Notes: generated by a model not told the origin, from the sequence alone. Numbered from the stretch's first letter, positions 24,986-37,564 are shown. The stretch: 48,428 bases of DNA from Polytrichum commune (GCA_950295325.1 OX485804.1:48858001-48906428); one strand, 5' to 3'. Translations and numbers: made by a program.

Positions 24986-26575
24986 TGTGATTGTCAACCT
25001 TTTCAACTTTTTTTGTTCGTATGTTTTGAATGATGACAATTGCGACATTCCATGAAGCGCACGTGATGATTGACTACGGAAATTGTTGTAGTGTTTGACC
25101 ATCAGGTTGAGTACATTGTTTGTTGTATTGGACCTAAGAAAATTTGGATGAAATATGGTTTGTCCAAAAACAATGATGCGTGATATGAGGGCATCATTTA
25201 TATCAAGGATACATGTGTATTGTGATATATAGTATTTTGGGGGAACAATACTTTTTTAACATATGATGGAAATTGTAATCACGCATATTTTGAGTAGTAA
25301 TGTGGTTGAAACACCACTCTAGATGTTTGTTTTTCACATATAGCACATTGTAAATGCATCCAAAAATATGATCACAACAACATATATAGTTGACATTTAT
25401 GAAGATTGTGTATAGCACAAGGATGTTTTGTATAGTTCAAGTGGCTTCTATTTTCTCATTGTGAGTGTTTGGCTTTATGCGTACAAGGGGGTTTTCTTCT
25501 GGGTTTCTTATGTGCTAAGATATGGAGGAAGGAACTCCATAATAGGAAGAGAAGAATTTTGAGTGTAGATGGGTATATGCAATATATGGTCCTCTAACTA
25601 TGATTTAAGTATGTGTGGACAACGGCATTGTCCAAAATTAATAATACATTTGAGAGTATTTTTTGTACAATTAAAACATGCACGTTGTAACAACAACAAA
25701 AATTTGGGGGATGGGGGGGGGGGGGTGAAGAAGAAACTAGAAGAAAATGATTAGAACGTCAATCATACATGCTTTGAGAAGCAACATGGTCCAAAAATTT
25801 CTCTAGACATGGTTTTCTCACAAATAACACAATGTGCATGCAACTAACATGTGATGCAATAGGAGATGTAGTCCACTTCTAGGATTAGTTGCAGTCATTT
25901 CTATCATAGGGTCTGCCACTAGAAATGCACATATAAAATTGCATTGTGTCCAGATTTCATGTACATATCTAGATTTACTTAAAACATAGTTCTCTTGATT
26001 TCGCCATGTGTGATGCCACTCCTAGGATTGTTAGCGGTTCCAAGGACACCAAGTTTGTGGCATTTTGTTGTTGTTGTTGTTGGTTGTTTTGTTTATGTGT
26101 CGTTTTTGCTTCATCCCTCAAACTAGGCATGTGCTTCTTGTTTCTAAATTGGTGCTAGTTGCTTCACGAGCTTGTGCTTTGCATAAATTTTGCAGGCCTT
26201 CTCAGAGCTTGGAAAGGTGGTGAGAGAAGCTTAGCACTTTGGAGGTGTTGGTTTTAACCTCTTTTGCGTTGTGTGTTCCACCGGTTTTACCATGTTGGTG
26301 GCAAGTACCATATTGTTGAGTTGCTTGGGGTTGCTCTGCCTTGAGCAAGCATTGCAATGAAATGAAATTGAATCTAAAGTCCATGATGCCAAGAAGCTAA
26401 TAAGAGAAAGTACATCAAGATGGTTTCAAATCAACTGATTCCCTAGAGTTCCCGGTAATGCGTGCATCAATTACACACCGATCATGGCCTCTTGGGGTGC
26501 TTCACAACTCCATCTTCAACATTTTTCATTGCACACCACCCTTGAATTGAAAAGGCACAACATGGCTCACGATGA

Positions 26576-26622
26576 TTTTTAATTTTTTAATTTTTTAATT
26601 TTTTAATTTTTTAATTTTTTAT
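26576..26622. repeat. (AATTTTTT)n simple repeat, about six units
   Basis: An 8-bp unit AATTTTTT is repeated about six times without interruption. No other function is suggested by the sequence. Confidence 0.9.
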
Positions 26623-27656
26623 AAAAAGTGCAAAATCATAAAACTTTTTATACATGATAAATTGATATATCTTGATTACATGGACAGAGAACTAGTACAT
26701 ATGCTTGAGTAGTATATACATTCGTCTTTAAAAAAAAAAGGTCCTTTCCTTCCTCTTCAAATGCATCTAAGTTCCCGGTGGGTTTAACATGTTAAATTAC
26801 TACAATAAATATAATGTTGGAGACAATACACTTATTCTTTATGAAGGTTTTGACGACCAAATACTTTTGTTGAAGCATGCTAAAATTTGGTAGTTTTGTA
26901 AAATTTCCTTGGGAAGTTTTTCTAAGCTTTGTTGTTTTATTCTTTCTACTCACTTGAAATGGGTGATCAAGGCGCCCAACCGCAATCCAATAAGACAACA
27001 TTAACCAACTTGACGTTCCCGAAAACTTCAAAACCCAACGGGCGGTAAAACCACTTTGTCAACCCCCCAAATCGCATCGAAGTTGTCAAGAATCTCCCCA
27101 TAAATGAAGGCATCTTGAACATACTTCAACGCTTTGGCCTATGCATTCACAATCACAACCACAATCACCGTTTGTAGGGTATCCAAGGTTACACTTCCAC
27201 GGCAAGCTTCTTGCTTCTACACAACCCAATGCAAGCAAGGCTTATAATTTCAACGGATCATATGTTTGTTTGATATTTTCTTCTCCAAGATGCCGTGATG
27301 CGGCTTTACATGAACAACTTGTTTCAGTGAGAGTCAACCCGCAATGTTCAACACATGACAAAGTTTGAAAGTTCAATAAGTAATTTACATGCTTATCACA
27401 CTAATTTCCTTCTCATTTTCTTTCTCAAAATTTCAAGAGAGGAGCGGAACTGGCTACAATCATTGGATTGACAAACCCACGTATGAATAAGGTAGAAAAT
27501 TTGGGAAATGGTGAATGACCACGCCTGGTGCACTAGACTGGGAGTAGAATGGATCAAGGTCCATGTTTTTCTTGCATTTGCATCTGCATTTGGGAACGGA
27601 ATGTGGCCTCCGTCTGGGTTGCATATGTAGATGCATGTAATCCTACCATTCATCTT

Positions 27657-27830
27657 GTGTCTATGATAGGTACTTTTCTTGAAGTCTTGAACTTCAACCT
27701 TGTTATTTCTCAAACTCAACCGATTTATCTATGATGGATGATTTCCTTGAAATCTTGAACCTCTACCGGTTCATCTATGATGGGTAATTTTCTTGGAATC
27801 TTGAACTTCGACCAATTATTTCTCAAACTC
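27657..27830. repeat. Short tandem repeat, about three diverged units
   Basis: Units share ATCTATGATGG, TTTTCTTGAA(A/G)TCTTGAAC and TTATTTCTCAAACTCAA. TCTATGAT-start spacing is about 68 and 45 bp, so the units differ by internal indels. Confidence 0.65.
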
Positions 27831-28072
27831 AAAGGTAAACTTGGTAAGGGCAAATTAAAGTGTATGCATAGGAAGATTGAAGTAGTTCGCCTTATTCATT
27901 ATATGGTCCATTGCATTTCAAGCCCATATGTAGGCGGGCCAACCAAACTTGGATAGTTTATCATCCATTATGCCAAATGCAAAACACATGTAAACTCACT
28001 ACCATGCATCTACATTTGCATTCGCATTGCAAATGTAAAAGTGCAAATGCAAATGCAAATGTAGGGTGAGTG

Positions 28073-28450
28073 GGCTTGCTTCTGTGTGTACCCAAAATGG
28101 TTGATTATAAAAGTGGTGGCCTGAAAAAGATGCAGTCATAGGTCGGATGCAGTGATTAAGCACATAAGTCTTGTTTCACACTGATCACTTTTGGATGTCC
28201 TAGACCTAACCATTTTGTGTGAATTCGTATGTAGAGTAGGATATTAATTAAGGAGAATCTATTAGACAAGTAGTTGCTCAAACTAGAGAGAATCTATTGG
28301 ACAAGTAGTTGCTCAAACTAGAGAGAATCTATTGGACAAGTAAGGAATTTAACTTACTTGCCTCTTTGGGAAAATGTAACTAATTCTTTATAGAAAATAA
28401 AATTACAAAACAACTTGCATTCCTCATCATTTCCTCTACTCCAGCAAATT
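28073..28450 (+). repeat. Direct repeat pair, copy 2, with an internal 35-bp tandem repeat
   Basis: Relative of 23668-24010. Within it, 28251-28342 is a tandem repeat of a 35-bp unit (GAGAGAATCTATTGGACAAG, then TAGTTGCTCAAACTA): two full units at 28251-28285 and 28286-28320 and a partial third. Copy 1 has no such expansion, so the tandem growth occurred after the copies separated. Confidence 0.75.
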
Positions 28451-30164
28451 ACAAGCCACTCTTTCTGGCAACATCAACTTCCTTCAATGTATTCCGTTTT
28501 TATACCTTGGTTATACATTTTCTTTCATACATATTCATTTCAAAGTTGGTGATTTCATTAGGTTTCTATGATATATCAAGATTTTTCTAGCGATTTCACC
28601 CATGAAAAAACCATGGATTAATACGATTCTATTTTTAGAATCACAAATTAGCAATAGATTGCTCGATCATTAGCAAGTTGTCACGATGATTGGGGCCAAG
28701 GCCGAGGTTCATTCAAACATGGCTACAACTTGATCCACCCTTTGCGGGTCATGTGTAACAATGGTGATCATTAGGTATATGTGGTGTGCATTTAAATCTA
28801 GGTATCTATACTAGCCCAATTCTTCTTGTTCTTTTTAATCCAAACATTCCATTCCATTCCAACCCAAGTCTGATCCTCACAAGTGTAATAAGTTAGGGTG
28901 CAAAAAGTGGCCTCATTTGGAAGATCGACATTAAGCCAATTTAGTGAACATGGAAAGTCGATAAATGCACTTCGCAAAAGTTAACACCATGTGTAGCTAG
29001 CACCTTTTTTCTGGACACGATCTCCGAACCATTCAATCCTCATCTTCATCTACGGGTCAAAAAAAAAGCAAAGAAATTAAAAAAAAAAAAAAAAAAAGGT
29101 TTTGTGATTGGTCTCCAAATGAGACTTCCGCTTTGGAGGATGATCCGATACTGGTGGTTGAAAATCTCTCCTAAAGCTAGGAACCACAAATCGTCATTCT
29201 ACGATTTCTTATGGTGATGAATGCGATCGGTTGGTTACATAACATTCATAAGTAGATACATGATGGTCGCTTTTTCAAAAGAAAGAGGTTGCGATTAAAA
29301 ACAAAAAAAAACATGATGATTCACATTTGTTTATCAAACAGTTCACGGTACATAATCCTTTTCATAAATGGGGAATCTCGGAATTAAAGAAGAATGATGC
29401 TCATGTGAGACATGGTCTCATGAAGTGCAGTCAAGGACTTTTGTAATGTTATGTAGTTGTGACTAGGACGTTTTTGCTTTGTGACTAGGAATCGCTGACG
29501 AAGGGAGTCGACCCATTCCCAACCAATTAAGCAATTTAGCATATATATATGTGGTTTAGGTGTGATCAATGAAAAAATTCCCCATGTAGTGGAATAGAAT
29601 CAAAATTCAACTCATTTTTCTTCTTCTTTAGAATGTTCTCTGCAATAACCAAATTACTATGAATTTTCTAAGTGGATGTTCTCTTCGACCTACACTCGTG
29701 ATACATGCTACCCTCTTTCGAAGAATTGATAGGTTACAACACCAAGAACACCTTGATTCCCGTAATCAATAATTGTGGCACCTAAATATGCTTGCAATCT
29801 AAACCTAGTTATCAACTTATCTACTGACATTTGGCTAAGTTGGATTTCGATCATGACATGTCCACATTGATCAAAGATTGATATTTTGCTACACAGAAAC
29901 ATGTTGGCCTAAGCTGCAAAAATGGGTCGGTGGTTGGGAATGGGTTAGCTACCTTGACCAACTCATCACTCAATCTCTCGTGAGCCTTTCACGTGTATGG
30001 ATAGTGGTACAACATGTCGGAGAGAGGGCATTATCGCATACTAGTCACAATGTACCTCTCATTCATCCGATGCAAAAATCTTCAATATAATAGGCATCCC
30101 AGAAGTTATTATTTTTAGTGACTTTGACATTGGAATTAGCTTTAAAAACCCCAAATTAGTCTTA
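28451..30164. other. Non-coding region, nothing recognised
   Basis: No gene or delimited element was seen. An A19 run lies at 29079-29097; the sequence before it has no clear retroposon features. Confidence 0.45.
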
Positions 30165-30323
30165 TAGCCCACCTACACTTACTGGTGCGGGCCACCAATG
30201 AACAGCGAGTGTCAGCACTAGTTGCATCTACTGGCTCTCACTGGCTAAACCAACTCTAAAAGTGGCCCCCTATTGGTAGGAATTGTTCACTGGTGGCCCG
30301 CACCAGTAAGTGTGAGTGGGCTA
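30165..30323. mobile_element. Harbinger-like MITE, 159 bp
   Basis: The ends TAGCCCAC...GTGGGCTA form a 40-bp inverted repeat with only about three mismatches (shared inner block ACACTTACTGGTGCGGGCCA). The element is flanked by TTA on both sides (30162-30164 and 30324-30326). The end sequence resembles that of the 1455-bp element at 6526-7980 (common TA-CCC-ACAC-CTGGTG-GGCCAC skeleton), so both probably belong to one superfamily or used related transposases. It has no coding capacity. Confidence 0.88.
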
Positions 30324-30704
30324 TTAGGCATATGGATGTTCTTTGGTTTGATTTTCATCTCCTCCAACTTCTACCGATTAGACTTATACATTGAAACTTA
30401 TGTTGTATTAGCAAATCTATGATGAAGCCTATAGAGTGGCAAATTTTTGTTTTGAATGGATTGGAGGTATGTTTGCATACAAAAGCTCCCTTTTCGTCAA
30501 TGTATCAAACAAGTGTTGTTCCTTTAGATGCAACACAAGTATGGTGTCAAAGTAACGAGACTTCCGTTTATCTTTAGGATTGAGTTTTTATGTTTCCGTT
30601 GACTGCCTCACATTCACGAGTTCACACTTAATGAATGACCCACTTTGACCCTCACCAAGGTGCGTGGGCCTTATTCTTTATTGCACCTATATTTGTGTGG
30701 TATA
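30324..30704. other. Dispersed repeat DNA
   Basis: Around 30330-30440 is similar to about 33335-33440 (CTCC.ACTTCTACC..TTAGA and TTAGCAAATCTA blocks). No gene was recognised. Confidence 0.45.
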
Positions 30705-30920
30705 CAAGGCACCACGGGCCTTGGCTTGGTGGTTAGGGCTCATGACCCCCAATGAGGAGGTTGTGGGTTCTATTCCCCATGTTGGCGTGGTGCTCACCAC
30801 CTTAGTCCACTCAACTATGCTGGGGGGTCCTTGGACCTTGTTGTATGGGTACCTCAAAGCCCTTTGGGGGGATACCATGTCCGGTATCTTCAAGGCACTA
30901 GTGGCTAGCTAGTGTATAGT
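30705..30920 (+). mobile_element. tRNA-derived SINE, second family
   Basis: Has a convincing A box (TGGCTTGGTGGTTAGGGC, about 30722-30739) and a B box (GTGGGTTCTATTCCCC, about 30763-30778) with the spacing of an internal pol III promoter. A non-tRNA body follows (GTCCACTCAACTATGCTGGG, then a GGGTACCTCAAAGCC segment). The structure is that of plant tRNA-derived SINEs. A 3' tail and target duplication were not resolved. It is not a tRNA gene because it lacks a closing acceptor stem. Confidence 0.65.
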
Positions 30921-31139
30921 GTGGCACTATAGTGTCCATCCTCGAAAGGGGAGAGTAGTATTTGTCCCAATGTCCCCTTGTCCAGTGGGCATTGGGTCAT
31001 TGGCATTACGAACGGACACTTTATTCACGCCGGCCCCTTGCTTGAAAGGAGTTGGAGTTTCTATCTATCTGTGTGGTATACAACAATGGGCACTAAAAAG
31101 ACAAGTGTTGCAATGAGATTGGCCTATGTGAGTGGTAGG

Positions 31140-31260
31140 CACTCCACTCTACTCCCATTATGCAAAAACGTAACAAAAGAGGAATTACGTGCACTCATAA
31201 CATATTAGCCATTCTAAGTTCAATAATCAAAATAATTGAGAAAACCTATAAATGTAATTC
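31140..31260 (+). repeat. Member of a dispersed repeat family
   Basis: Contains the ordered motifs ACGTGC.C...ATAACATATTAG, AAGTTCAATAATCAA, AATAATTG, ACCTATAAATG.A that also occur, diverged, at about 3690-3830, 39500-39640 and, reversed, 24590-24720. The family has no coding capacity visible here. Confidence 0.5.
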
Positions 31261-32639
31261 ACTTAAAAAGAAAAGAGAATCATGACATGTTGTTGTTTGT
31301 GGATGAAACTTAAATGCTTTTTATTGCTACGTGACTTATTGGAGCAAATGAGCAAATTATGCATCAAGGCAAAAAGCATGATTATTTGCGAGTGGCTTGC
31401 GTGAACCTAACTCTACCCTAAAGGTGCATGCTTAAAGACCATGATCATCAATGTGATTTCAATCAAACATGGTATTCATGCTTAAGGGGGTCACTCCCTT
31501 GTATTTAGTGGGAACACGTGAGAACACAACAATGTTTTTAAAGAGGGTATAATATTGGAGAAGGTAGATTTTGTGGACCCTACTATTATGTAATATTCTA
31601 GCATTCATTATTTTTGAGGAACCTATGAGTAGGTTAACTTGGTAGTTATTTTCTTTTACATGGGCATATACTAATTATAAATTATGGTTTTTGCTAATAT
31701 CATGTAGAATTTAACACTTACACATACAAGATCATATTTCTCACATCAACACAACATGCACACAATTTAGCTTCCTAGTATGCACTCTATTCATTCAAAA
31801 CATACACACATGAAAATGGTGATTAAATGCTTGTGTTTAAATACACAATTGCATACATACATGTAGCATTAGAACACAACCAACCAACCAACCAACAACA
31901 ATTACAGAGTTTGTTTAGGGTTTACACATTCAAATATGAAGTTTTTTTTAAATTTTTTTTTATAAATAATTTTTAGGTCATTGTTCAAGTTCAAGTGGTT
32001 AAATCACTCAACACACGACATCCAACTTTAGGTGCTTAAGAGAAAAAGTCCACACCCTAACTCTAACCCCAACGCTCCAAAATATACAATCGACCAAAAA
32101 CATCACCACAACCTTTGCCTAAAATCCTACCCAAACCAATTCAATGAACAATTTGAGGTTCATACTCCTACATTTCTCCAAACAAACCAATTATGCAGTT
32201 CACCTCCACATCATAGCAAGAATCACATAGAGCATCCCGGAGAGCCTTCAACTCAATGACATTTATCCGAGCTAATGGCTCAAACAACAATTTGCAAATT
32301 TGAGTCACTTTGATAAGCGGTGGCTCTTCTTGAACCAACCCACATCTTGCACATGTTGGTTGCTCACGTACTTGATGTCACCCATAATGCCTCTCAACTG
32401 TTTGCCATATCGTCAACATGACTTGACTTCCTTCGATTTAGGACCCTTAACTAGAGTTTTTTTTTTTTTTTTTTTCCCCCCCCCCCCCCCCCCCCCATCG
32501 GCAGTTAATAAATGAATGCCTTAAACCATTTAGATGCGGTTTAGTGCTTGATGGTCAAATGCGGTCAAGATAATAAGCTTTCCTTTAGAGACTTGTGATT
32601 GGGGATGCTCACTAAACTAGACCCCTTATATTCAACACC
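31261..32639. other. Non-coding DNA with a T19-C21 tract
   Basis: No gene was recognised. Contains CCAACCAACCAACCAAC near 31878-31897 and a T-run joined to a C-run at 32457-32496. Open frames crossing that tract are artefacts. Confidence 0.5.
32457..32496. repeat. T19-C21 homopyrimidine tract
   Basis: Nineteen T (32457-32475) are followed directly by twenty-one C (32476-32496), a 40-base pure pyrimidine strand. Such tracts can adopt triplex or i-motif/G-quadruplex-like forms in vitro. They are also prone to length errors in sequencing. Confidence 0.95.
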
Positions 32640-33260
32640 AATTTCAAATATATATGGGCGCAAGCATGGTCAAGTACCCAACTCCATTACCCTGGATAGG
32701 TTAAGTTAAAGTGATTCAAAACTATATATTAACTTTGAATTTTGTGAAGGAAAAGTTCATAAACATTTGAAATACTCATTGATCTACAAGGCTAAGCAAT
32801 TTATGTTGACAAAAATAAATTCAAGGAAAGTCTACATATTCTAAAAGACGGTGCAAGTAGTGTGCAAGTAGGTATATGAACATATAATTGTCTAAATTTT
32901 GTTTAAAATATGATAAAATTACTTTAAATTGATGTTATCATGCAAATTTCTCTGAAGTGTATAATGAACTCAAGGAATATTAAGAAAAAAAATCCAACTT
33001 CAAAATATTTGAGGTCATGAAATCTATGTCCAAAACTAGATTTAGCCATTCCCTTTTGAGTAATATTTTTAATGAGAAGTTTTGAAGATGTCATCTTGAA
33101 ATTCTACATTTGAGGACCTAACACAACAATAGAGGGCACCATGAAAAAAAAATCCAATCTACACAACGCTTTGCTACTACTTTTTGGCGTTTGACCAAAA
33201 AAATTATGGTTTTAATATACCAGAGCCTTTTTTTCCGTATGCTTAACTGTGCTTGTTTCT
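32640..33260. repeat. Dispersed repeat, inverted relative of 20150-20930
   Basis: See the partner copy for shared blocks. In this copy the order runs from a GTCAAGTACCCAACTCCATT-like start to the TTTTTGGCGTTTGACCAAAA block at about 33180-33200. No ORF of interest. Confidence 0.65.
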
Positions 33261-34410
33261 GTATCTTAGACATGAGATGTTTTTTTTTTATATAAATGGA
33301 AAAGACGTGGATTTCGTCTTTGGAATGATCTAAGGTGATTGGGTGTCATTCGATCCATTTTTCACAATCTCCAACTTCTACCACTTAGATTTGCACAACA
33401 AAACTTGTGTTGCTTTAGCAAATCTAAAATTAAGCATCCAAATAAATTGGATTAAAAATCAAATCTTCCCTGAATTAGTAATGGTTATCAGAAGTGCATG
33501 TTTGTTGATTCCTTAACTGAATACATAAGTTTTCTCCCGATTGTGTTCACTTATTGAGTGTGGAGTAGTTACTGAGATTGAGGTATAATCCAATCACTTT
33601 TAAACATGTGTCTTTATGGTGTTTGTTCTTTGACCCTCACCCAACCACACACCAATTAAATATTGATGTCCAAGTAAGAAAGTAGCTGAATAACACCCGC
33701 ATAGCTTACAATATTAATTATTGGACCTAGGGACGTCAGACTCACTCCAAGCACATTACAAAACCATGGGTGGCTACGCCTATACTATATGGTATAAATA
33801 AATTAAAGGAATCGAAATTTCTTACTAGAGATAGAAACCTCTTGACAACATGTTTTTTATATTTTTAGAAAATGTATTCATTGTCATTTTTGGAACTTAT
33901 TGTTTTACTTGAATTTGGCATCACTTTAGTTAGAAATGCTATGTTTTATACTAAGATAAAGTCATCAAATTTTATGACCATTTTTTGTTATGTAATAGAT
34001 ACCTTGTGCATCTACTCAAGAACAAAAAACATTGATAAAATTTTGATCCATTTTGGTGATGCATCTTAGAAGTATTATTTTATTTATACCGCATGTGGTC
34101 TTGAACTTGAACAATGGAGTGACCTCCCCAAGCCATTGGATTGAATTGGGAAACATCTCATCCACTTAGCACTTGTGAATCATGCATATTGTCACTCAAC
34201 TTCAAAATATGAGTGAAATTGTAAAAGTCACAAGAGATCAAAGTGAAAAATATACCTCATTAAGTGAGCATATGAAGCCTCCCAATTGTATTTATAGCTG
34301 AACCTAATAACTTATGATGTCTATATTTTGAGCACAATATTCAAGCTCGTCATAACCCATATGCCTTAAGGTGTCAATTCTTAACTACAAACCTCTACCT
34401 TGTCATGTAC
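33261..34410. other. Repeat DNA
   Basis: About 33470-33690 is a relative of the 24290-24720 region (ATGGTTATCA.AAGTGCA.GTTT). About 33860-34140 is the direct relative of 22425-22700. No gene was recognised. Confidence 0.5.
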
Positions 34411-34413
34411 CAA

Positions 34414-34650
34414 TCAATATAGGTGTAAACTTAAGAATAGTGACCATGTATGGCCCACATAGCTTAATCTTTTCGCATGAGGTTGCTTCTCATTTGCCAC
34501 TTGAATCACTTTGTTTGTGACAAACTTGGCTAGACCATGTAGTTGGAATGGGTTGCACTTCACTCTTGTGCTTTGGCCATCAACCAAACAAATATCCTTC
34601 TTGCCCTTGTTGTTCACGATGATGGATTGTTTTGTGGATGCAAGAATTCA
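34414..34650 (-). pseudogene. Unrecognised coding-like fragment
   Basis: A minus-strand frame of about 78 codons with a protein-like composition (IVNNKGKKDICLVDGQSTRV, then NPFQLHGLAKFVTNKVIQVA). It has no credible start or splice sites and ends at a TAA at 34414. I cannot assign it to a family. It may be a fragment of a transposon protein or a lost host gene. Confidence 0.3.
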
Positions 34651-35577
34651 ACTTTCTTTAGTCTCATTTGATTTTGTTTTAATTTGAAGGAGAATAATGC
34701 TCCAAAGTTTTTTTGAAGATTGTAGGAGGCTACTGAAACTTGGAAGAAGCAAATTTCCATGCTCATGGGTGTTGTTTGTTGCAAGATTAGTCATCTTTAA
34801 TAATGTGGGCAACACCCCAAACCAAATAAGTTTCAAAATCGGCATTCAAGCTCATAGTGAGAGACACTCATCATCTAGTCAATGAACTTTGACCACCTCT
34901 AAAATGAGTATATGAACTCCAAATCTGGGAACTCAAATCCTCACATATGTATATTTTAAACATATGCAAAGGTAATTGAACTTCCTCATCCATCATGTCA
35001 TCCAAATTTAGAAAATAAAGGTTTCACTAACTGCTCCAACTTGAGAACTTCAACTTTGTAACTGTTAAATTTTTCTCATCTTTTGCTGAAACAAAGAGGA
35101 ATCTTTTTCCCAACTCTTCATAATGGAGTTAATCTCCACATACAAGTGGCTGATCGTAAAATATGCAAGTTATAGTGGGTTGAATTGCCCACAGCCTCAA
35201 GGGTGATAAGAAAGTTCCAAGGTCATTGGAATGCATCCTTGGACAATAAAGAATGAAAGAGATCTAAGAATACAATTTAAATCACGCATTGCAAGTGGGT
35301 TTTCTACACCTCAAAAGGGTAACAACACCAATATTGTTGTTACTGGACATTCATAGCAAAGACTTTCTTATGATGATCTACTCTCAAATTTGGTAGAAGA
35401 ATCTTAAGGCACCTAGGGGGTGCACCTTTCATAACATGTATGAGTATCTGTGAGTGCACAAAAGGGGTATTAATTTGAACTTTTCCATACTACGTATACA
35501 TATGCAACACAAATTATAAATTATAGTTATGTACATGTATGGAGGACCTCTAGAAAATATACGACATTTGTACCTGC
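34651..35577. other. Non-coding region, nothing recognised
   Basis: AT-rich sequence with only short frames on either strand, none with family resemblance. Confidence 0.4.
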
Positions 35578-35727
35578 ATGGTAGAGTCACTTATTGAGGC
35601 TCATTTATTTGGAAGTATGGAGGAGGATGAGTGTGATTATGATCACACATTGACTGATGAATCTAGTGCACAAGGTGGTGACAAGGAAAATTGTAGTCCT
35701 GGAGAATGTGTAAGGATGTTGTCATAA
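35578..35727 (+). CDS. Small unrecognised open frame, 49 codons, possibly an exon or a TE remnant
   Basis: ATG at 35578 opens a 49-codon frame (TAA 35725-35727) with an acidic, Cys-containing composition (SMEEDECDYDHTLTDESSAQ, then GGDKENCSPGECVR) that looks more like protein than the surrounding DNA. No promoter, splice partner or homologous family could be recognised, so it may be chance or a fragment of a transposon gene. Confidence 0.2.
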   Translation: MVESLIEAHLFGSMEEDECDYDHTLTDESSAQGGDKENCSPGECVRMLS

Positions 35728-36754
35728 AGATGGGATTGATGCAATCGCATGTTGAAAATAATTCACATGTGAAAATAATTTGTTGGAGGGATTATAAGAT
35801 GCATTGTAATTTTGGTAATTGTGGGGTGATTGACGGCCTGTCCATCAAACATGGAGATTGGTTTATGTTGGTATGAAAAGGAACCAACAATAAGTGGACT
35901 TACAATCTTACAGATCACTTGATAGTAGATTTAGAAACAATAGTTGCATTAGCTTTTATGACATATATTATAAACTTAGATGCTTATGAGTTATATCCAG
36001 AGGATGAAAAAATCTTCAACGTATTTATTAATGAATGCTAGGGCTGTACATTATACATATGATAGGGGTTCGTTATAATTCAAAAGCACATTTATATGCT
36101 TATGTTAATAACTATATATGAATGTAAATGTTTTTATGTATACATATTGTTACTTATATTTTTATCATTGAAATTATACGTGTGTTGCTTGATTTTACCG
36201 TGGGGGGGGGGGGTTAGAGTATGTTGTAAACACACATGGTTCTTGGTTTTTAATGAAAAGTGCACCCCTGGGTTAAAGCATCACTCACTTTAATTTCGAT
36301 CTTTATAATCTGCCACAATTCATATAACCAGCAACCACGAATATAATATCTGAACCTCAACTCAAGCATACAACCCACATTATTTTTGGATCACAATTCA
36401 AGCAATACGAACTTCAATATTTTCCCAATCAATTGTTGGAAAATGTGTAACAAAATTTGCCCATTTTTCAAGTTTTGCATATATATATATAATTTGATGG
36501 TGAGTAGAACAATTTGGGTGAAGTTTTATTGAGAAGGTGTGGATCACACACAAAACTTACATTGAAAAGTTCATGGCCAAGTGTCAACACAACAAGGTGG
36601 CAATAAAATTAATGTTATAAGTTCATCAACCCTCTTGCACATAGGGGGACATGGGTACTGGGTCATGGAGGAGCTCATGGGTATGGCCATTGGCATACAT
36701 GCATATGGTGGGTACACATGAGCATGGGGGCATATGGTTGCATGGGTTTGGGTT

Positions 36755-36787
<33 letters not shown>

Positions 36788-37560
36788 TCATACTATATAC
36801 GCATGGGTTCTACTTGCTAAGACAAGTAGGTGGCTTGAGACTGTAATTTATATGCACATATGCAATGAGGTAAGACAACACATGTCCTTATGCACATAAC
36901 CTCGCACATACCCTTGTAAGTACATCAACGCATGCACATACCCGACTACGTATAAGTTACACATACCTTTATAAGTACATCAACCCCAACCAAAGATCTG
37001 CGTCACTCAAATAAGTTGAAGGTGAAAAGTTGGGAATTCCTTTTTGTGAGCATATTATACCCTGGGATCGACAACATAGATCCCAAATCCACTTAAGGTA
37101 GCATGAATGAATGATGTCCCCCCAAAGAAAGTTGTGGAATGTCATAATAATTATGGACATGACACCTTAGGATATGGCCAGAAAACATAAACGTACATGC
37201 TAATGAGATCAAGTGGGGATGAATGAATCATAAACTTATAGGGATAGGTTTTCACCGGACACCCCCCCCCCTTCCCTCACATGAGTGGCACAAATCCTCA
37301 ACTATCACCACCCCACTACTTATAAGTACATCATCAATCCATGCACTTATAACCCTTGCACGTACTCCATGACTTATTATGAAGCCCATACCCATGCACA
37401 TACCCTGCCAAGCCCTAGTACAAGCAACAGATTCATCATTAACACACACACGTGCTGAATTCTTTGACCCTCCGAAACTTACTCTACAGCCATAGCCAAT
37501 CTTCTTTGCTACAAGCATCGCTCAAAAGTCCTTTCAAGGTTATAAGCATCTCCTCCCATG
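35728..37560. other. Intergenic DNA upstream of the membrane-protein gene
   Basis: No gene was recognised. Contains a G12 run (36202-36213), an (AT)n patch near 36479, a (GA)n-rich tract (about 36755-36788) and a C10 run (37262-37271). The (GA)n tract lies about 1.25 kb upstream of the 38045 start. Confidence 0.5.
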
Positions 37561-37564
37561 GGCA

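Larger units (their letters stand above)
24986..28072. other. Repeat-rich non-coding DNA
   Basis: No gene was recognised. Contains a G13 run at 25713-25725, an (AATTTTTT)n block at 26576-26622, a short tandem repeat at 27657-27830 and a (GCAAAT)n patch near 28033-28062. Small open frames show no family resemblance. Confidence 0.5.
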
